Source: Chimonanthus salicifolius
Taxonomy: Eukaryota > Streptophyta > Magnoliopsida > Laurales > Calycanthaceae
Reading direction: 5' to 3'
Length of the DNA stretch: 64,000 nt
Assembly: GCA_013350335.1 (NCBI GenBank)
Contig: CM023541.1
Location: 36,572,739 to 36,636,738, forward strand
In this document: positions 1-12,095 of the stretch, one piece after another
Position numbering within the stretch: position 1 is the stretch's first letter
How the letters are laid out: every line of letters starts with the position of its first letter
Position numbers and translations under genes: made by a program
The notes under the pieces: model-generated
Databases searched by the model: none
What the model saw: only the letters and a program-made list of their open reading frames with translations
Told to the model about the DNA's origin: nothing

Positions 1-3000
1 CATCTTCTAAGGTTTTTACTCAGATTGTATTGTTAACACCGGGGTCAGTCCCCAACCATGTTACAACACCGGGGTCAGCCCCCATTTAAAGTTCCAACCA
101 GAACTAATATTAATTCCTCCACGGAAATAATATAGCAACTTGTAAGTGCAAAAGGTCTCCACGACCCGGTCTACTAGCCCATCCAACACCAACGGTTGAT
201 GGCGGTCGACCACAGCCTACTAACACGTCCAACCCAACGGTTCGCAAACGGTGTTCGGCTAATCTCAGCAATTATAGCCCAACGGAAAATATCAAACTTT
301 ACAAAGTTATTATCTTCCACAGATTTAACTTATGAACATAATTATCACATGCAAATGTCAAATGCATGATAATGCATGATTTCCAGTGCCCTCCTTACAC
401 AGGGACTTATTCTGAGAGAACCACCATATTTCAACCTTACTATTTGGTGTATCAAATACCAATACAAGAGATCAATAAAATAATCAATATCACATAACAT
501 ATAAAACTGGATTTAATAACACGAATGCCTTCACCCAGTTTTTACCCGACAAATCCCAGACACTCCATGGGTCCATACTGCGTTAGAGACTAAAAGTCCT
601 CGACTCCCCGACACCATTTTAACGCCTACGTTCTAAACAGTTAGATCATTTACATCCCTTACATGTAGGCAGTGTCAGGTCTCGTATTCTGGACCTATAT
701 AGCCTTTTCCATCTTCAATTGACCATGGGTCCCATTTCAGTCTGGTGTTAGTGGGTTTAACATATAACACAATACAAGTGTTGGTTCGAGTCTCTTCACC
801 TTCTCCGGTTGAGTTTTTCACAGAAAATCTGTAAGATAGAGTAAAATGTATAAATTTTCTATTTGTCAGTATATACGCATAATAATTTCCCAAACCCCGT
901 GCTATTTTTCTAGAAAACATGATATGTGTAATGAGTCACCTAGGCTCTTTCTACTCCTTTAAATTATGTCAGAAAGTTAGTTGTCAGCCATTCAAAATAT
1001 TACAATAAAATGAAAAAAATGTAAAGTACTCAGTGCCTTCTCTCGTATTGTCTTCTGGAGAAAGGACCATGGAGACGTATTGTGAGAGGCCCAGAGGGTA
1101 CAGAGACAGTAAAGTAAATAAAAGTACTCAGTGCCCTATCCTCGTATTGTCTTCTGGAAGAAGGACGTATTGAGAATATGGCCCAGAGGGTACAGAGACA
1201 GTAAAGTAAATAAAAGTACTCAGTGCCCTATCCTCGTATTGTCTTCTGGAAGAAGGACGTATTGAGAATATGGCCCAGAGGATACAGAGACAGTAAAGTA
1301 AATAAAAGTACTCAGTGCCCTATTCTCGTATTGTCTTCTAGAAGAAGGACGTATTGAGAATATGGCCCAGAGGATACAGAGACAGTAAAGTAAATAAAAG
1401 TACTCAGTGCCCTATCCTCGTATTGTCTTCTAGAAGAAGGACGTATTGAGAATATGGCCCAGAGGGTACAGTACAGGAATTTAAACACACAAGGCGGAAA
1501 AATAAACACACAATAGTCAGCTGGGGTTAATCTTTTCCCCGATTTTACTTAGGGCCAAAATTATATTTTGAACGTAAAATAATACGAATCTTGAGGGTAA
1601 AATTTAAATTTTAAGAGGAAATCTATTTTTCCTCCATTTTAAAAAATCTCATTTTTTGAACCCCAATACTAAGCTATTTTACTCTTAATTTGCTATGGAG
1701 TTAATAAAAATAAAAATAGAATTATTTCGATACCTTGGGTGCAAAATTCTGTATAAGATTGACTAAATTTGAAAACCTTTAAAAGAATTCAAGAAACCCG
1801 ATCGTTCGGCTGCTGCTGGTATGGCCAAAGCAAGAGAAAAGAAAAGAGGAAAGAAAAGAAAATGGGAGAGAGAGGGCTTGCTGTTTTTTTGAAAGAGAGA
1901 GAGGGAGCAAAACGGCAGAAGAGTTTCTTTTTTCTTTACCTTCTGCCTTCCTCACTGATTACTCCTATTTATAGGCAGCCGTATGAATTTTTTTATCATA
2001 CAGGTTGCCGAAGCTATTCATAGGTTTATAAGTTTTTTTTTAATAACTCTGCATTTATTGTTATATATTTTATAATTACTATTCCAACTACCACCAACCG
2101 CATAGGCAATTGGCGGTGTTATAATCTTCCAACACACCTACAAGCTACATCCGTAGCTTTAAAACTCATCTTTCATCTGTTTCTGATATTATTTTATAAT
2201 ATAATATTAGTTTATTCTTTTTACTATTTACATCTATGTCCTTTCTTTTATCGGGGTATTTCAGGGTCTCACTAAATTGATACAATTAGTTCAGTAGGTC
2301 AGGTATTAAAATCTGAGCATGGTATTAAAATTTGGAGTGAAATCTATCTCAAAAACCCAGTGTTTTTGCTAAAAATCACCGTTTTAAGAAAATCTCCTAA
2401 TCTTCAAGATCTTTTTTGAAAGTATCTAATCTTATAGTTTGATAGAGTAAATTTGTCTGATAAAAACATTCTAAAGTTTCAAAGGGTTTTGAAGTCAAAA
2501 ACCACATTTTCTAAGTGAAAGAATATTCAACGGCCCATATTTCATGGCTTAAAATAAATATCGAAAACTAATTATTTTATACTGTAAAGAAATAAACAAC
2601 TTATTTATAATACAGATTGAGTACTGACTCTCTCTATATATTTTTAGGACTTCCTCTACCCTGTCAAATTGGGGTTTTACCACTTTAAAACTTAGGGGTA
2701 AAATAAATTAGCGAAATTATAGCGAGATTGGCATGTCATTAGGTCCGAAATTTAAAAATAATGCATAATATAAAATTTGAAGTTCAAACTAAGTCAAATG
2801 ACTGAGTTTATACAGCAGCTAAGGTTTAAGCCTAAAATAATATTATTATTATATTCATAACTCACCCATATACCTTTGGAATTTAATTAAAAGAGTTACC
2901 AGATTTGGATCAAGTCAAACTTAGATCCGTTGAAAAACTTATTTGATACATTTTACGATTAGAGGAAAATATTTCATAATTAACGGATAAAAATTATTTA

Positions 3001-3051
3001 ATTAATCATAATTAATCATAATTAATTCCTAAATTGGGCTGGGGTATTACA
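1..3051 (-). mobile_element. LTR retroelement DNA, partial (long-LTR type)
   Basis: No open frame of note lies here. The right edge reads GGGGTATTACA at 3041-3051, which on the minus strand is TGTAATACCCC, a typical start of a long plant gypsy-type LTR. The FAR1-like coding fragment begins immediately after it, so this looks like an insertion edge. The segment contains a 92-bp tandem array and repeated phrases such as CACCGGGGTCAG near 40 and 68. The other end lies outside the window, so neither an LTR pair nor a target duplication can be checked. Family assignment is inference. Confidence 0.5.
1025..1475. repeat. 92-bp tandem repeat, about 5 copies
   Basis: AGTACTCAGTGCC recurs at 1025, 1123, 1215, 1307 and 1399. 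The spacing is 98 bp once and then exactly 92 bp three times. Each unit also carries CTCGTATTGTCTTCTGGAAG, GGACGTATTGAGAATATGGC and ACAGAGACAGTAAAGTAAAT. The later units differ by only a few bases, which suggests recent amplification. The array lies within the presumed LTR DNA. Confidence 0.93.
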
Positions 3052-3645
3052 GTATTAGACGTACACTTTGAATGTATTAAGAACAAATATGGACAATTGT
3101 CTTCGTATAATCAAGACGTGCTCCTAAATCACCTCCAAAATCTTGCCATCCATGATAAGCCAATCAGTCACCCTATTATGCAATATTCTAGAGGACGTCA
3201 TCCAGGTTCAAGGAATTCTACACAAGGACAAACATCTACACGTCGAGATCCTTCTTCATTTGAGATTGTAGAGAATCAACTAAATGGAAGAAGATGTGGG
3301 TTATGCAAAAATACTGGTCATACGAGGAGAACTTGTCCGAATATGCCACCTTTTTCACACGCATCTACAAGTGTAGATTTAAATGTTGATTATAATGTTG
3401 GTGATTTCCATAGATCAGAAATAGCGAGTTTTCCACAAGATAGTGGATCTTACAACTTTGGTGACGATTCAACATATAACTCTACAGAAATGACCGAAGT
3501 AAGTTCATTCCTTAAAGAGCTCATATGTATTTACCAATCGATATATAACTTTTCCATATGTTATAATGTGATTTTCTTAAATGTTATGCAGTGGTCTGGT
3601 GATCTTAGAGATAATGACGACTTCATGCAATGGTGGAATCAATGA
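3052..3645 (+). pseudogene. FAR1/MULE-like gene, 3' fragment with CCHC zinc knuckle
   Basis: This is the C-terminal end of a protein related to plant FAR1/FRS and Mutator transposase-derived proteins. It shows a basic GRHPGSRN stretch, then STRRDPSSFE, then CGLCKNTGHTRRTC, a C-X2-C-X4-H-X4-C knuckle. An exon probably ends at 3498 (GAA/GTAAGT). The last exon starts at 3592 after TTATGCAG and encodes WSGDLRDNDDFMQWWNQ to the stop at 3643-3645. The 93-bp intron is in frame without a stop. The 5' part is cut off at 3051/3052 by LTR DNA, and the frame enters from that junction with no start codon of its own. Such proteins are either transposases or domesticated light-signalling factors, and the fragment cannot separate these. 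It is probably dead. Confidence 0.6.
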
Positions 3646-4858
3646 AGTGAAGATAGGAGTGTCAATGTATTTTCTCTTTCTTATTATCATGTTCCTGGAT
3701 TTCAGAGCAGATATTTAATTTTGGAGACTTATGAATTACTAGGAATGCTTGTACAAATTTTTTACAAGAAGAATCAGTATCAGCCAGTCGTGCATATATG
3801 CAGCCTCGCCACTTTTACTCCATGAGACTTTACAGTGTGAGGAATGTGTATGAGGTCCACCTGGGTATCCAACCTTATTTAACAGTAACTCTAACTTTTA
3901 AACATATAATCTTACGCGGTAAATTTTCACTATAAAACAAAGTTGAAATTTCGAAAGACATAAAAAACATGACTTCACTTATTCGATGAATATGACCTTT
4001 TAAATCCGTTCTTAGATATGGGCTAAGATGGGCCCATTAAATTATGTTTATGCGGATAAATGAGAACCATTGAGATATTCTCACCCAAAAAAGAGAGAAG
4101 AAGAAGCAACCACCCATGCAAATGTATAAGGTGCAAAATCATGTCTAGTTATGAAATCTTTATGGATTTGGCCAGCTTGGAAATATTCATCCATCCCCAT
4201 TTCTTATATCATATAATTTATTTATTTACTTATTTATTCATATACAAAGGGTAGCCTAACATACATAAGAATCATTACAATGAGTAGTGGTGGGGAAGAG
4301 GTTTCTTAGAACTTTAGAAAAAGGAAGCAATGAGTAGGGTGAGGACCAAACAATATCAAAGAAGCCCAAGTCATTTCCATTTCATGTTTGGATGTGGGGA
4401 AAATAAGATTCAAATTCCACTTGAATAATGTGTCCCTATGTGTGTTTTTTCTCAAGCCCCATGTGCCCATACTCACCATTGACCTAATCCATGCACCAAC
4501 ATGTAGAACCAATTGCGCACACACCCTTGATAATGTCATATCATAGACATGTTGATTTTTTGTACCTAATGCACTAATCCACATAATGAGATACTTTGCA
4601 AAACAGATCCAATGTCTTTGGTAGTATATTAGTATATTTATGTAATAATAATCTTGACACCAAGGTAGCTTATTTTTTTCCATAAAAAAGACATTTCTTA
4701 TTTTATTTTAGAAGAACAAAAAACTCTATAAAAAATTCTAATAAGACATCTCATCAAATGCATTTTAGGGTTCACTTAGATGCAATGTACAAAAAGCTAT
4801 ACAGCAGGTGGTGCAGTAGGTGCATAATAATATCACATATTCATTCAAAATAAGAAAT
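3646..4858. other. non-coding spacer
   Basis: This is the 3' flank of the FAR1-like fragment followed by AT-rich DNA. The open frames on both strands lack recognisable motifs or family resemblance. No RNA gene or transposon terminus could be identified. Confidence 0.5.
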
Positions 4859-4904
4859 TTACATCTCTTTTACATGTGAATAGCAAAAAAAAATCAAAAC
4901 TACA

Positions 4905-6674
4905 TCAAAGACAAATAATATCCGGATCAGAGGTAGAAGGTGAGGCAGGAGGTGGTGCAGTAGGAGGTACATGAGGTGCAGCAGGAGGTACAGCAGGTGC
5001 AACAGGAGGTGCAGCAGGTGCAGGAGGTGCAACAGGTAGTGCAGCAGGAGGTGGAACAGGTGGTGCAGCAGGAGGTGCAGCAGGAGGTGGAACAGGTGGT
5101 GCAGCAGAAGGTGGCACGAAAGGAATAACTGCAGTCGAATGAGAAAGGGGGCGCGAAGCTGCTGCAACTCTACTCAACAGAGAACGGGGGCCAGTACCAG
5201 TAGATCCACTCTGCGGTGGAATGGGGCGAGATGCAAGAGGCAATGGACCAGAATGTGCTGCTAATCCAACCATCAAAGCACGACTAGGTTCCCCCGATGC
5301 TGCTCTTGCTCGTTTAGTACGAGCAGGGGTGCCATGATGCTCCTGCTCGTTCAGAACGAGCAGGGGTGCCAGATGATGCTCCTGCTCGTTCAGCTACCCC
5401 TCCAGATGGATGAGCAGGGGGAATAACTACTCCTGCAAACTCGGGTGATACCCTTGCTCGTACAGTACCATCTGGTTCTTTAGATAGGAATGCTGTAATC
5501 CCCCTCGCTTGTGCTAAAAGCACTGTCAACCGCAAAGAATCTAAAATATGGCCCTGCATAACATCCACCCTTGCGGTAAGCTGATCAAATCTCTGCACCT
5601 GCTGATCATATCTCTGCTCCATCTTCTGCTCTAGAGCAGAAATGCTAGCAAGAATCTGCTGCGTATCAACTGCTGAAACAGTCGGAGGACTCCCTGTCTC
5701 ACGTGGGTGGCGTGCCTCACTGCCTTCAGATGGCCCAGGTGGCTCAAGTGCCGCACGCGCCTCAGATGCCTCAGGTGGACTGTGAACCTGAATTGGTGGT
5801 GCATCGACAACTTTGGGGACCCATTTCTTACTAGCTCTGTCGAGGTGGAATCCCATCTTCTTCAAAGTTGACTCATTAAAATAATCATAGCGAGCTATAG
5901 GTACTTTATCATCCGGGAGAAGTGGGATTCCGCGTTCTTAAAAAAATGAACATAAAAAAAGACCGTACGGAAGACTACATCTTCTGGTCTTCCAGCAGGC
6001 GCGCATGTGACTGATGATGATATGGGAGAGGGAGATTTTTTTCCCATTCATGATGCCCCAAATAAGAAACACTTCGAACCATGTCACACTAGAATACCCT
6101 TTTCTAGGGAAAAGGCAACTGACAATTATTTGGTGGATGATTCGTGCTTCTAATGTAAGCATGGTCAGTGGGGGGGGTCTTCTTCTCTATGATATCCGTC
6201 CTCCCACACATCTCGTTGAGGGCTACCAAAACATCAAACCTTCAACATCTATGATCCATGTACAACAATCATACCTTCTAATGCCGTCTTTTGGGAAATT
6301 ATAAAGGATATCCAACCTTTCCCATGTAATTGAATGTTCTTGGCCTCGGACGGTTGTCTTAACCGTCTCATCATCCATTCTTTCTATATCGCATAAAATT
6401 CTTTTACTAAACTAGGGTACATGTCACATTTTAATGACAAAAATGAAGTCCAACCCATTTCTTCAAAATACGATTCGATTTTCAAACCAAATTGTGTGAA
6501 AAATGAGAGGTCGACGATTTTACCAAAAATATACGATCGTGTGCATAAATCATCTCGGTAGAGGGTCGCCGCTTCGGAAGATATGAAATGCGTCGGGTCG
6601 AATGACGTGTCCTTCTTTTGTTTCTTCCCTCCATTCGTTGTGCTTGCTTTCCTTTTGGAACTTGAAGATGCCAT
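4905..6674 (-). pseudogene. Transposase_32-type plant transposon protein, decayed
   Basis: Read from 6674 downward, an N-terminal piece starts MASSSSKRKAS, is lysine rich, and continues through FISSEAATLY and YPSLVKEFYA. After a frameshift, TVRGQEHSITW and NFPKDGIRRYD follow (about 6370-6240). Then come PRKGYSSVTWFEVFLIWGIM and ISHMRACWKTRRCSLPYG (about 6130-5950), a stop, and MKKMGFHLDRASKKWVPK from 5865. The order and wording match the domain called 'putative plant transposon protein' (Transposase_32) found in many unclassified plant elements. The downstream part is predicted coiled coil (DTQQILASISALEQKMEQRY) followed by a Pro/Ala-rich low-complexity tail to 4905. At least one frameshift and one stop break the frame. 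What this protein does in its element is unknown. Confidence 0.6.
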
Positions 6675-6729
6675 TTATACGGTGTATTTTGGGAAAGAGG
6701 GAGAGGGAAAAATTAAAATGGAAAGGGTG

Positions 6730-6850
6730 TAGGGTGATTGGTTCAAATGAATGGGGGTGATTGGTTCGAATGAATGGAGAGGTTCGAATGAATGGGGGTG
6801 GTTCGAATGAATGGAGAGGTTCGAATGAATGGGGAGAGGTTCGAATGAAT
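6730..6850. repeat. direct repeats of GGTTCGAATGAATGG
   Basis: Five GGTTCGAATGAATGG-like units plus a degenerate TTCAAATGAATG copy are spaced about 20 bp apart, all in one orientation. They share the TTCGAA core of the larger palindrome array. They lie about 60 bp upstream of the minus-strand start codon at 6674. Confidence 0.9.
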
Positions 6851-6854
6851 AGGG

Positions 6855-6990
6855 ATTTCCGAGAGAGAGGGAGAGGGAGAGGGAGAGTGAGAGGGAGAGG
6901 GAGAGGAAATCGGGGAGGGGAAACCTAAGAATGAGGGAGCCGGAGCCGGAGCCTGAGAGGGAGAGGGAGAGGAAGAGGAAGAGCGAGGGA
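6855..6990. repeat. GA-rich low-complexity tract
   Basis: Mostly GAGAGG and GAGGGA units on the plus strand, with a short GGAGCCGGAGCC interruption near 6940. On the minus strand this is a CT-rich tract upstream of the Transposase_32-type frame, as is common in plant 5' leaders. Confidence 0.8.
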
Positions 6991-7079
6991 ATCGATCGAT
7001 TTTAGGGTTTCCAAAGGGTAGAGGGAGGCTAGGGCTTGATTAGATCGAAGGAGTCGATCGAATCAATCGCGGCATATAT

Positions 7080-7975
7080 ATATAAGTCGACATTCGTTCG
7101 AATGAATGTCTCGATTCATTCGAACGAATGGCGACTTAAATGGATTCGATCGAATGAATCGAGCCATTCATTCGAACGAATGGAACCTAAGGGAAGGACT
7201 GTCATTTCCCAGTCCTGTCTGATACATTCGTTCGAATGAATCAGTCAATTCATTCGAACTAATGGACGTCTATGAGTTCATTCGTTCGAATGAATAATTC
7301 AATTCATTCGAACGAATGGCCATTATAAGTGAATTCATTCGAATGAATGTCTTGATTCATTCAAACGAATGGAACCCGAAAGCAGCACTGTCATTTCCCA
7401 GTGCTCTCTGATACATTCGTTCGAATGAATCAAGCCATTCATTCGAATGAATTCACTTATAATGGCCATTCGTTCGAATGAATGTCTGGATTCATTCGAA
7501 CGAATGAACTCATTCGATCGAAGGACTGCACTTTCCAGTCCCCTCTCATTCAATCGTTCGAATGAATCCATCCATTCATTCGAACGAATGGCCATGGGTT
7601 ATTCGTTCGAATGAATGGACTGATTCATTCGAACGAGTTCATTCGATCGAAGGACTGTATGTTCCAGTCCCCTCTCATTCATTCGTTCGAATGAATCCAG
7701 ACATTCATTCGAACGAATGAACATTCCGAACAGTTCATTCGAATGAATGGAATTTACACTGGGGAATTCGTTCGAATGAATTTTTCATTCGAATGAATGG
7801 ATTGTGCACATGGCCACTCATTCGAATCAGTGAAGAACTTGGCAGTATTCATGTATTCATTCGAACGAATCCTAAATGCACTGCGAATTCGTTCGAATGA
7901 ATGAAAACAGAGTGGTATGTGTCTATTCGTTCGAACGAATGGAAAAATGAACTGATCAGTCGTTCGAACGAATGG
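7080..7975. repeat. dense array of TTCGAA-centred palindromes
   Basis: About 27 TTCGAA cores occur in 0.9 kb, mostly as CATTCGTTCGAATGAATG or its exact reverse complement CATTCATTCGAACGAATG. The two forms tend to alternate with spacers of roughly 4-20 bp, so neighbours can pair as hairpins with 16-18-bp stems. A higher-order unit of about 170-200 bp is visible: GAAGGACTGTCATTTCCCAG near 7190, CAGCACTGTCATTTCCCAGT near 7383, GAAGGACTGCACTTTCCAGT near 7519 and GAAGGACTGTATGTTCCAGT near 7639. Read as protein it gives repeated IRSNE and HSFERM, which is a by-product of the repeat. Confidence 0.95.
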
Positions 7976-7979
7976 GAAA

Positions 7980-8070
7980 GTGGGGGCAAAATCGTAATTT
8001 ACCACCCGCACCCGGAAACGGGTGTGTAGAGAGAGGTTTTCCGGGTGTGTAAACGGGGACCCTAACAGTA
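7980..8070 (-). other. possible transposon terminus
   Basis: On the minus strand this reads GTTAGGGTCCCCGTTTACAC, then CACCCGGAAAACC, CACCCGTTTCCGGGTG and finally AAATTACGATTTTGCCCCC, into the palindrome array. The last phrase resembles the subterminal sequence of plant Mutator-like elements. No matching opposite end or target duplication was found, so this is only a candidate 5' edge of the Transposase_32-bearing element. Confidence 0.3.
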
Positions 8071-8639
8071 TTATTATTTTTCTTTTTGTCCATATGCACT
8101 TGAGTGGATAGAAATAATTCTCACTAAGAAGGGAAAAATTATGCATGTAGGATTAGGACTGATTCTCAGCCTAAACTTAGTCTAAGACCTGCCCAAATTT
8201 GTTATAAATGAATGGATTTGAATACATTAATCAGTATGTGGGGCTGGGTTTAGACTTTTATAAGAAGTTTGTGAAAAGTCGAGCTTCCATATTTTAATCT
8301 TGGTGTGCTTTAGGGGTAGTGGGCTCATCCGTGAGGGTTTTACATTAGGTATATGACAGTCTCACACAAAAATTCAAAAAAAAAAATATAAAGTCTTGTG
8401 AAAAGTCTATTTGGTTTAGCCATTGTATGTGGGTTTGTAAATACTTGGTACATTTTCTTTTCATTTAAAATATATTTTGAAATTAGTCAGAAAATTTACC
8501 ATTCAAATTTAAATTATATTTGAGCTTTCTCAATTTCTAACCATTTCATGTTAGTAGTTAAAGTTATTGCACCTCATTATTTTGATTTATACGGATACTC
8601 AGGGACTTTGATCACTAATATCATATGCTTAGTTTTGAA

Positions 8640-8950
8640 CCAGAGTAGTAAATCTCGACTGATATGATAGGTATCGGCCAAACAGATCCATTGATTTCAT
8701 TTTCTTTCTTTTTTTTAAAATCGATATCGGCCGTGAGCCCAGGCCGATATCTTGACTGATATTTATATTTTTCATTTTTTTAAAAAAAAATCGGTTGTTT
8801 TTTTATTTTTAAAAACTAATGATATCTTAAAAAAAATTGAAGAAAAAGAAAGAAATCGGTTGAGATCTCAGTCGATACCATATCTCTCCGATATATAATA
8901 TCAGCCAAAATCTCAATAATCTCAAATTTTGTACCCTTATTTTGAACTAA
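8640..8950. repeat. degenerate TATCGGCC-rich element
   Basis: Contains GGTATCGGCC, CGATATCGGCCG, AGGCCGATATC and CCGATATATAATATC around a T/A-rich middle. This resembles the much cleaner hAT MITE at 58853-59087. Ends and target duplication are no longer readable. Confidence 0.45.
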
Positions 8951-10129
8951 AATTTGGTCTACTCATAATTATTTTTAATCGCAAGTGTAGAACTATTAAT
9001 ATTTTCAAATAGGTGGGCTAGCTTCTTTATGGACAACTAGCTTGGTCTTCCATAGAGCATAGTCCAACCTAACCCAACCCATGAACACCCCTATTTAGGA
9101 TAATTTAAATATGTTCAATATTATCAGTGATAATTTAGCCCATAATAATCACTTTTTTTTTATATATTTATGACTGATAATATTGACCATATTTAAAAAT
9201 TTTAATTCAAAAAAAAAAAAATCATCTAATCGATAATCTTCGTAAATTGAAATTCATGTAAAAGTTTTCTAAGGGTGGGCCTCACTGACTGGATGTGGTC
9301 CCACCCAGACCCATGTGAGTCACAAGACTTGCGTTCCCGGCCTGACGGACTGACCTTCAAACTGAAGACTCAAACTGCAGTACAAGTATGAAAGGGAAAA
9401 AGGTCTCGACGCAGGATCGCACCCTAATACCTTTGAAATTTATATAGCCGTTATGCTACCTTTTATCTTAGGAGAGAGGGATGATAAAATTAAAATTAGT
9501 ACGTACAATTTTTGTTTGATAAAACAGTATCTTATCCCTTAGAAAGATGATTTTTACAAAGTAATTATTAAACTTTCAATGCTACATGTAGATGAGTGTT
9601 GGATGATGAAGAAAGAAAAATAAATGATATTAATATTATATTACGTTGGATGAATATGTTAAGACAAAATTAACATATTACATTAGATGAGTGTGTTGAC
9701 TCTAAAATATAAAGGAAGAAATAACGACACTAGAGATATTTCAAAAATAATTCTAATAGATGAAAAATTACGGGAAATTTATTTAAAGTGGTGTTGTTAT
9801 ATGATTAGAAGGCTCGACACCACTCTAATAATAGAGTTGAGAAGCTTCACATTGGTGAAAAAGAAAAGAAAGACTATTGAAAATATGAATGTGAGATAAA
9901 AAAAGATACGTTATATAGTAGATTGGCAAATGATATAATTTATGATAAGATCAAATAGAGGGAGTAATTTTGATTTATTGGGCTAAGCGTGACAAAGGTC
10001 TGGTGGGCTCTAAACTAGCTTCCAGTCCAAAATAGGTTTATAGGTCTATTAACAATTTTTCTAGGGCGTGTGATGGATGATGCGTAGTTCAAAACAATGA
10101 AAAACAAATAAAAAATCAACATATATATA

Positions 10130-10226
10130 TTTTTTTTATGATCAAGGTGTCTAGGCCTCTTAAAACATTCGACTAACCTTCGGACCATGTGCAAGTCTCT
10201 CTATCTCCCCTCCCCCTATACACACC
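10130..10226 (-). mobile_element. degenerate SINE fragment (SINE copy 1)
   Basis: TTTTTTTATGATCAAGGTGT, then CTCTTAAAACATTCGACTAA and CCATGTGCAAGTCTCTCTAT, match the 3' half of the copy at 48696-48886 in the same orientation. The tRNA-like head is missing. Confidence 0.6.
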
Positions 10227-11133
10227 ACCCACCCACCCAAGGTAAGTCAAGATTGATTCACTCAAAATCTTACTATTTTAAAAAAAAAGTAGTTGTCATG
10301 ATTGTTTTCATTTTAAATCTTGCATTAAATATAATTTTAAAAGAGTTTAGAAGCAAGTTTTTTAAGTTTAAAAGTTTTTCCTTTTTTACCTCATTTCCGT
10401 TAAAATTGTCCATTTTCAATTATTTTTGTCATTTTTTCTGTTTATATGAAATTGAATAAAAATACCTAGATGTAATTGATATAGTTTGTAAAGTGTTTGT
10501 ATGATTTTTCTATTTTTTCAATATTTTTATAAAATTAAAATTTTCATTTGAAAAACTCATAAATTGTAATAGATGATAGAAGTCATTTTGTGACACTCAA
10601 TATTATGAATTTTCATATAAGTGTTTGTCAATATTGATTATCTACTTTTTACACATTTTAGACATTTTGTTTAAATTTTTATCGCATACTTTCTTTATAT
10701 TAAAATTTTTTCTTTCAAGGGTTCGATACTTTACACTAATGACCTTTTTTTAATTAAAATATCCTTGTAATAGATATTCCATTTTTATATTTTCTATTAT
10801 TTTTGAAAAAATCTAATAATAGAATTATTGAAAGAGATGGTACATTTCAGCCATTTTGACCGATCGTGTCAATGATATAACTTATCGATCAATATGCATT
10901 GATATTATTTTTTAAATCCCTTATTTATTTCCGAATCCGATTGAATAACGTTACAATGAAATACATAAAAGGAAATCCCATCTATCATATGTCATTACCA
11001 AGTGAATCTCATCATCACACACTCTCTAGGATATATACATAGTAAGGTTCCACTAAACCCAACATGTGTATAGAGAAGCATGCTCATGCTTTGAAAGATT
11101 AGTCAAGGAAGACACTTGTACACTTTCGATCAT

Positions 11134-11138
<5 letters not shown>

Positions 11139-11164
<26 letters not shown>
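11139..11164. repeat. (AT)n microsatellite
   Basis: Uninterrupted TA dinucleotides, about 13 units. Confidence 0.95.
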
Positions 11165-11170
<6 letters not shown>

Positions 11171-11859
11171 CCAAGAGCAAATTTCAACTGGATGATGCCT
11201 CTTGTGAGAGATATCCCCACTAAGGCTCCCATTCAAAGCTATTAAAGTCTAAAATAACCAATTGTCTTTCACATTTATTTGTAAATTATATTTATACTCA
11301 ATTTGAATTCATTTCGAGTTGATCTTACATATTGATTAGAAATTCATTTAACATTGACTACATTTTGGTTGTTAATTTTTAGATCTTTGAAAATCATAAT
11401 TTTTTGTATCCAATGAACTTGATTTTCAATGACAAATATTATTTTCAAAATATTTTTCAATTACCCATCTCTAGCTTTTTGAGAGTAAGTTCTACCTGAA
11501 AAATATATACATGACTACTTTTTTTCTTTGTAATATCAGAGCAGATTCTGTAAGTATCTCCGTGTATAGCAAGTTCTAAAATCCATTTTAACATGCTACA
11601 CCAAATCCAGTCAATGCTTTAACACAGGAAACGTGCTTTTGGCAAGTCATTCATTTTCTGAGTGAGCCGACTCACCAAGTTGGAACTTTTCCAAGTTCTA
11701 AAGCAAATAGAACAGTAGCTAAATTGGTAAACAATAAGCTTAATCAAATCTGAACTATTGGCAAGTTACAGCTGACCTAATTCAAATACATATGTACAGA
11801 CATATATCTACACATACATATGTATAGATTGAGAAGATCATAACTAAATTTCTATGTTT

Positions 11860-12095
11860 CTACTCAACCCAATTGATGTTCAAATGTTTTAGTTTTGAGA
11901 GCCACTTGTGTGTATCCTGGGAAACATTTGGCCTATATGGTTTTTCGTGATCATCAGCTGTTTGAACATCATTTTTCTTTTCTTTAGCAGTAGAATTCAC
12001 CTGTCTGCTAGGGTGTCTAACCTTAAGTGAAAGGAGCCGAGCAACTTCATGGAGACCTCCCCATTTCTCTAGTGCACGAGCGATGTCATAATGCC
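11860..12095 (-). CDS. HCF145: HCF145-like exon 10 (last coding exon)
   Basis: Residues 654-731 and the stop at 11862-11860. Encodes HYDIARALEKWGGLHEVARL, the rest of repeat 2, then a lysine-rich tail ending HKWLSKLKHLNINWVE. Acceptor TCTGCAG. Confidence 0.9.

Larger units (their letters stand above)
8071..11859. other. AT-rich intergenic DNA downstream of the HCF145 homologue
   Basis: No convincing gene. Recognisable items are an old TATCGGCC-type element (8640-8950), a degenerate SINE (10130-10226) and an AT microsatellite (11139-11164). The part next to 11860 must include the 3' UTR of the minus-strand HCF145 gene, but no canonical AATAAA was found in the first 150 bases after its stop. 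Confidence 0.6.

Noticed and set aside
4306..4683. 125-codon minus-strand frame
   Set aside because: No recognisable domain, no splice or codon support; judged chance.
7080..7975. CRISPR-like repeat-spacer array
   Set aside because: Plant nuclear context; the repeats are palindromic and alternate in orientation, spacers are irregular in length, and no cas genes exist.
7036..8146. Repeat-peptide proteins (IRSNE, HSFERM) on both strands
   Set aside because: Open frames on both strands are produced by the palindromic TTCGAA repeat itself; no start context or family.
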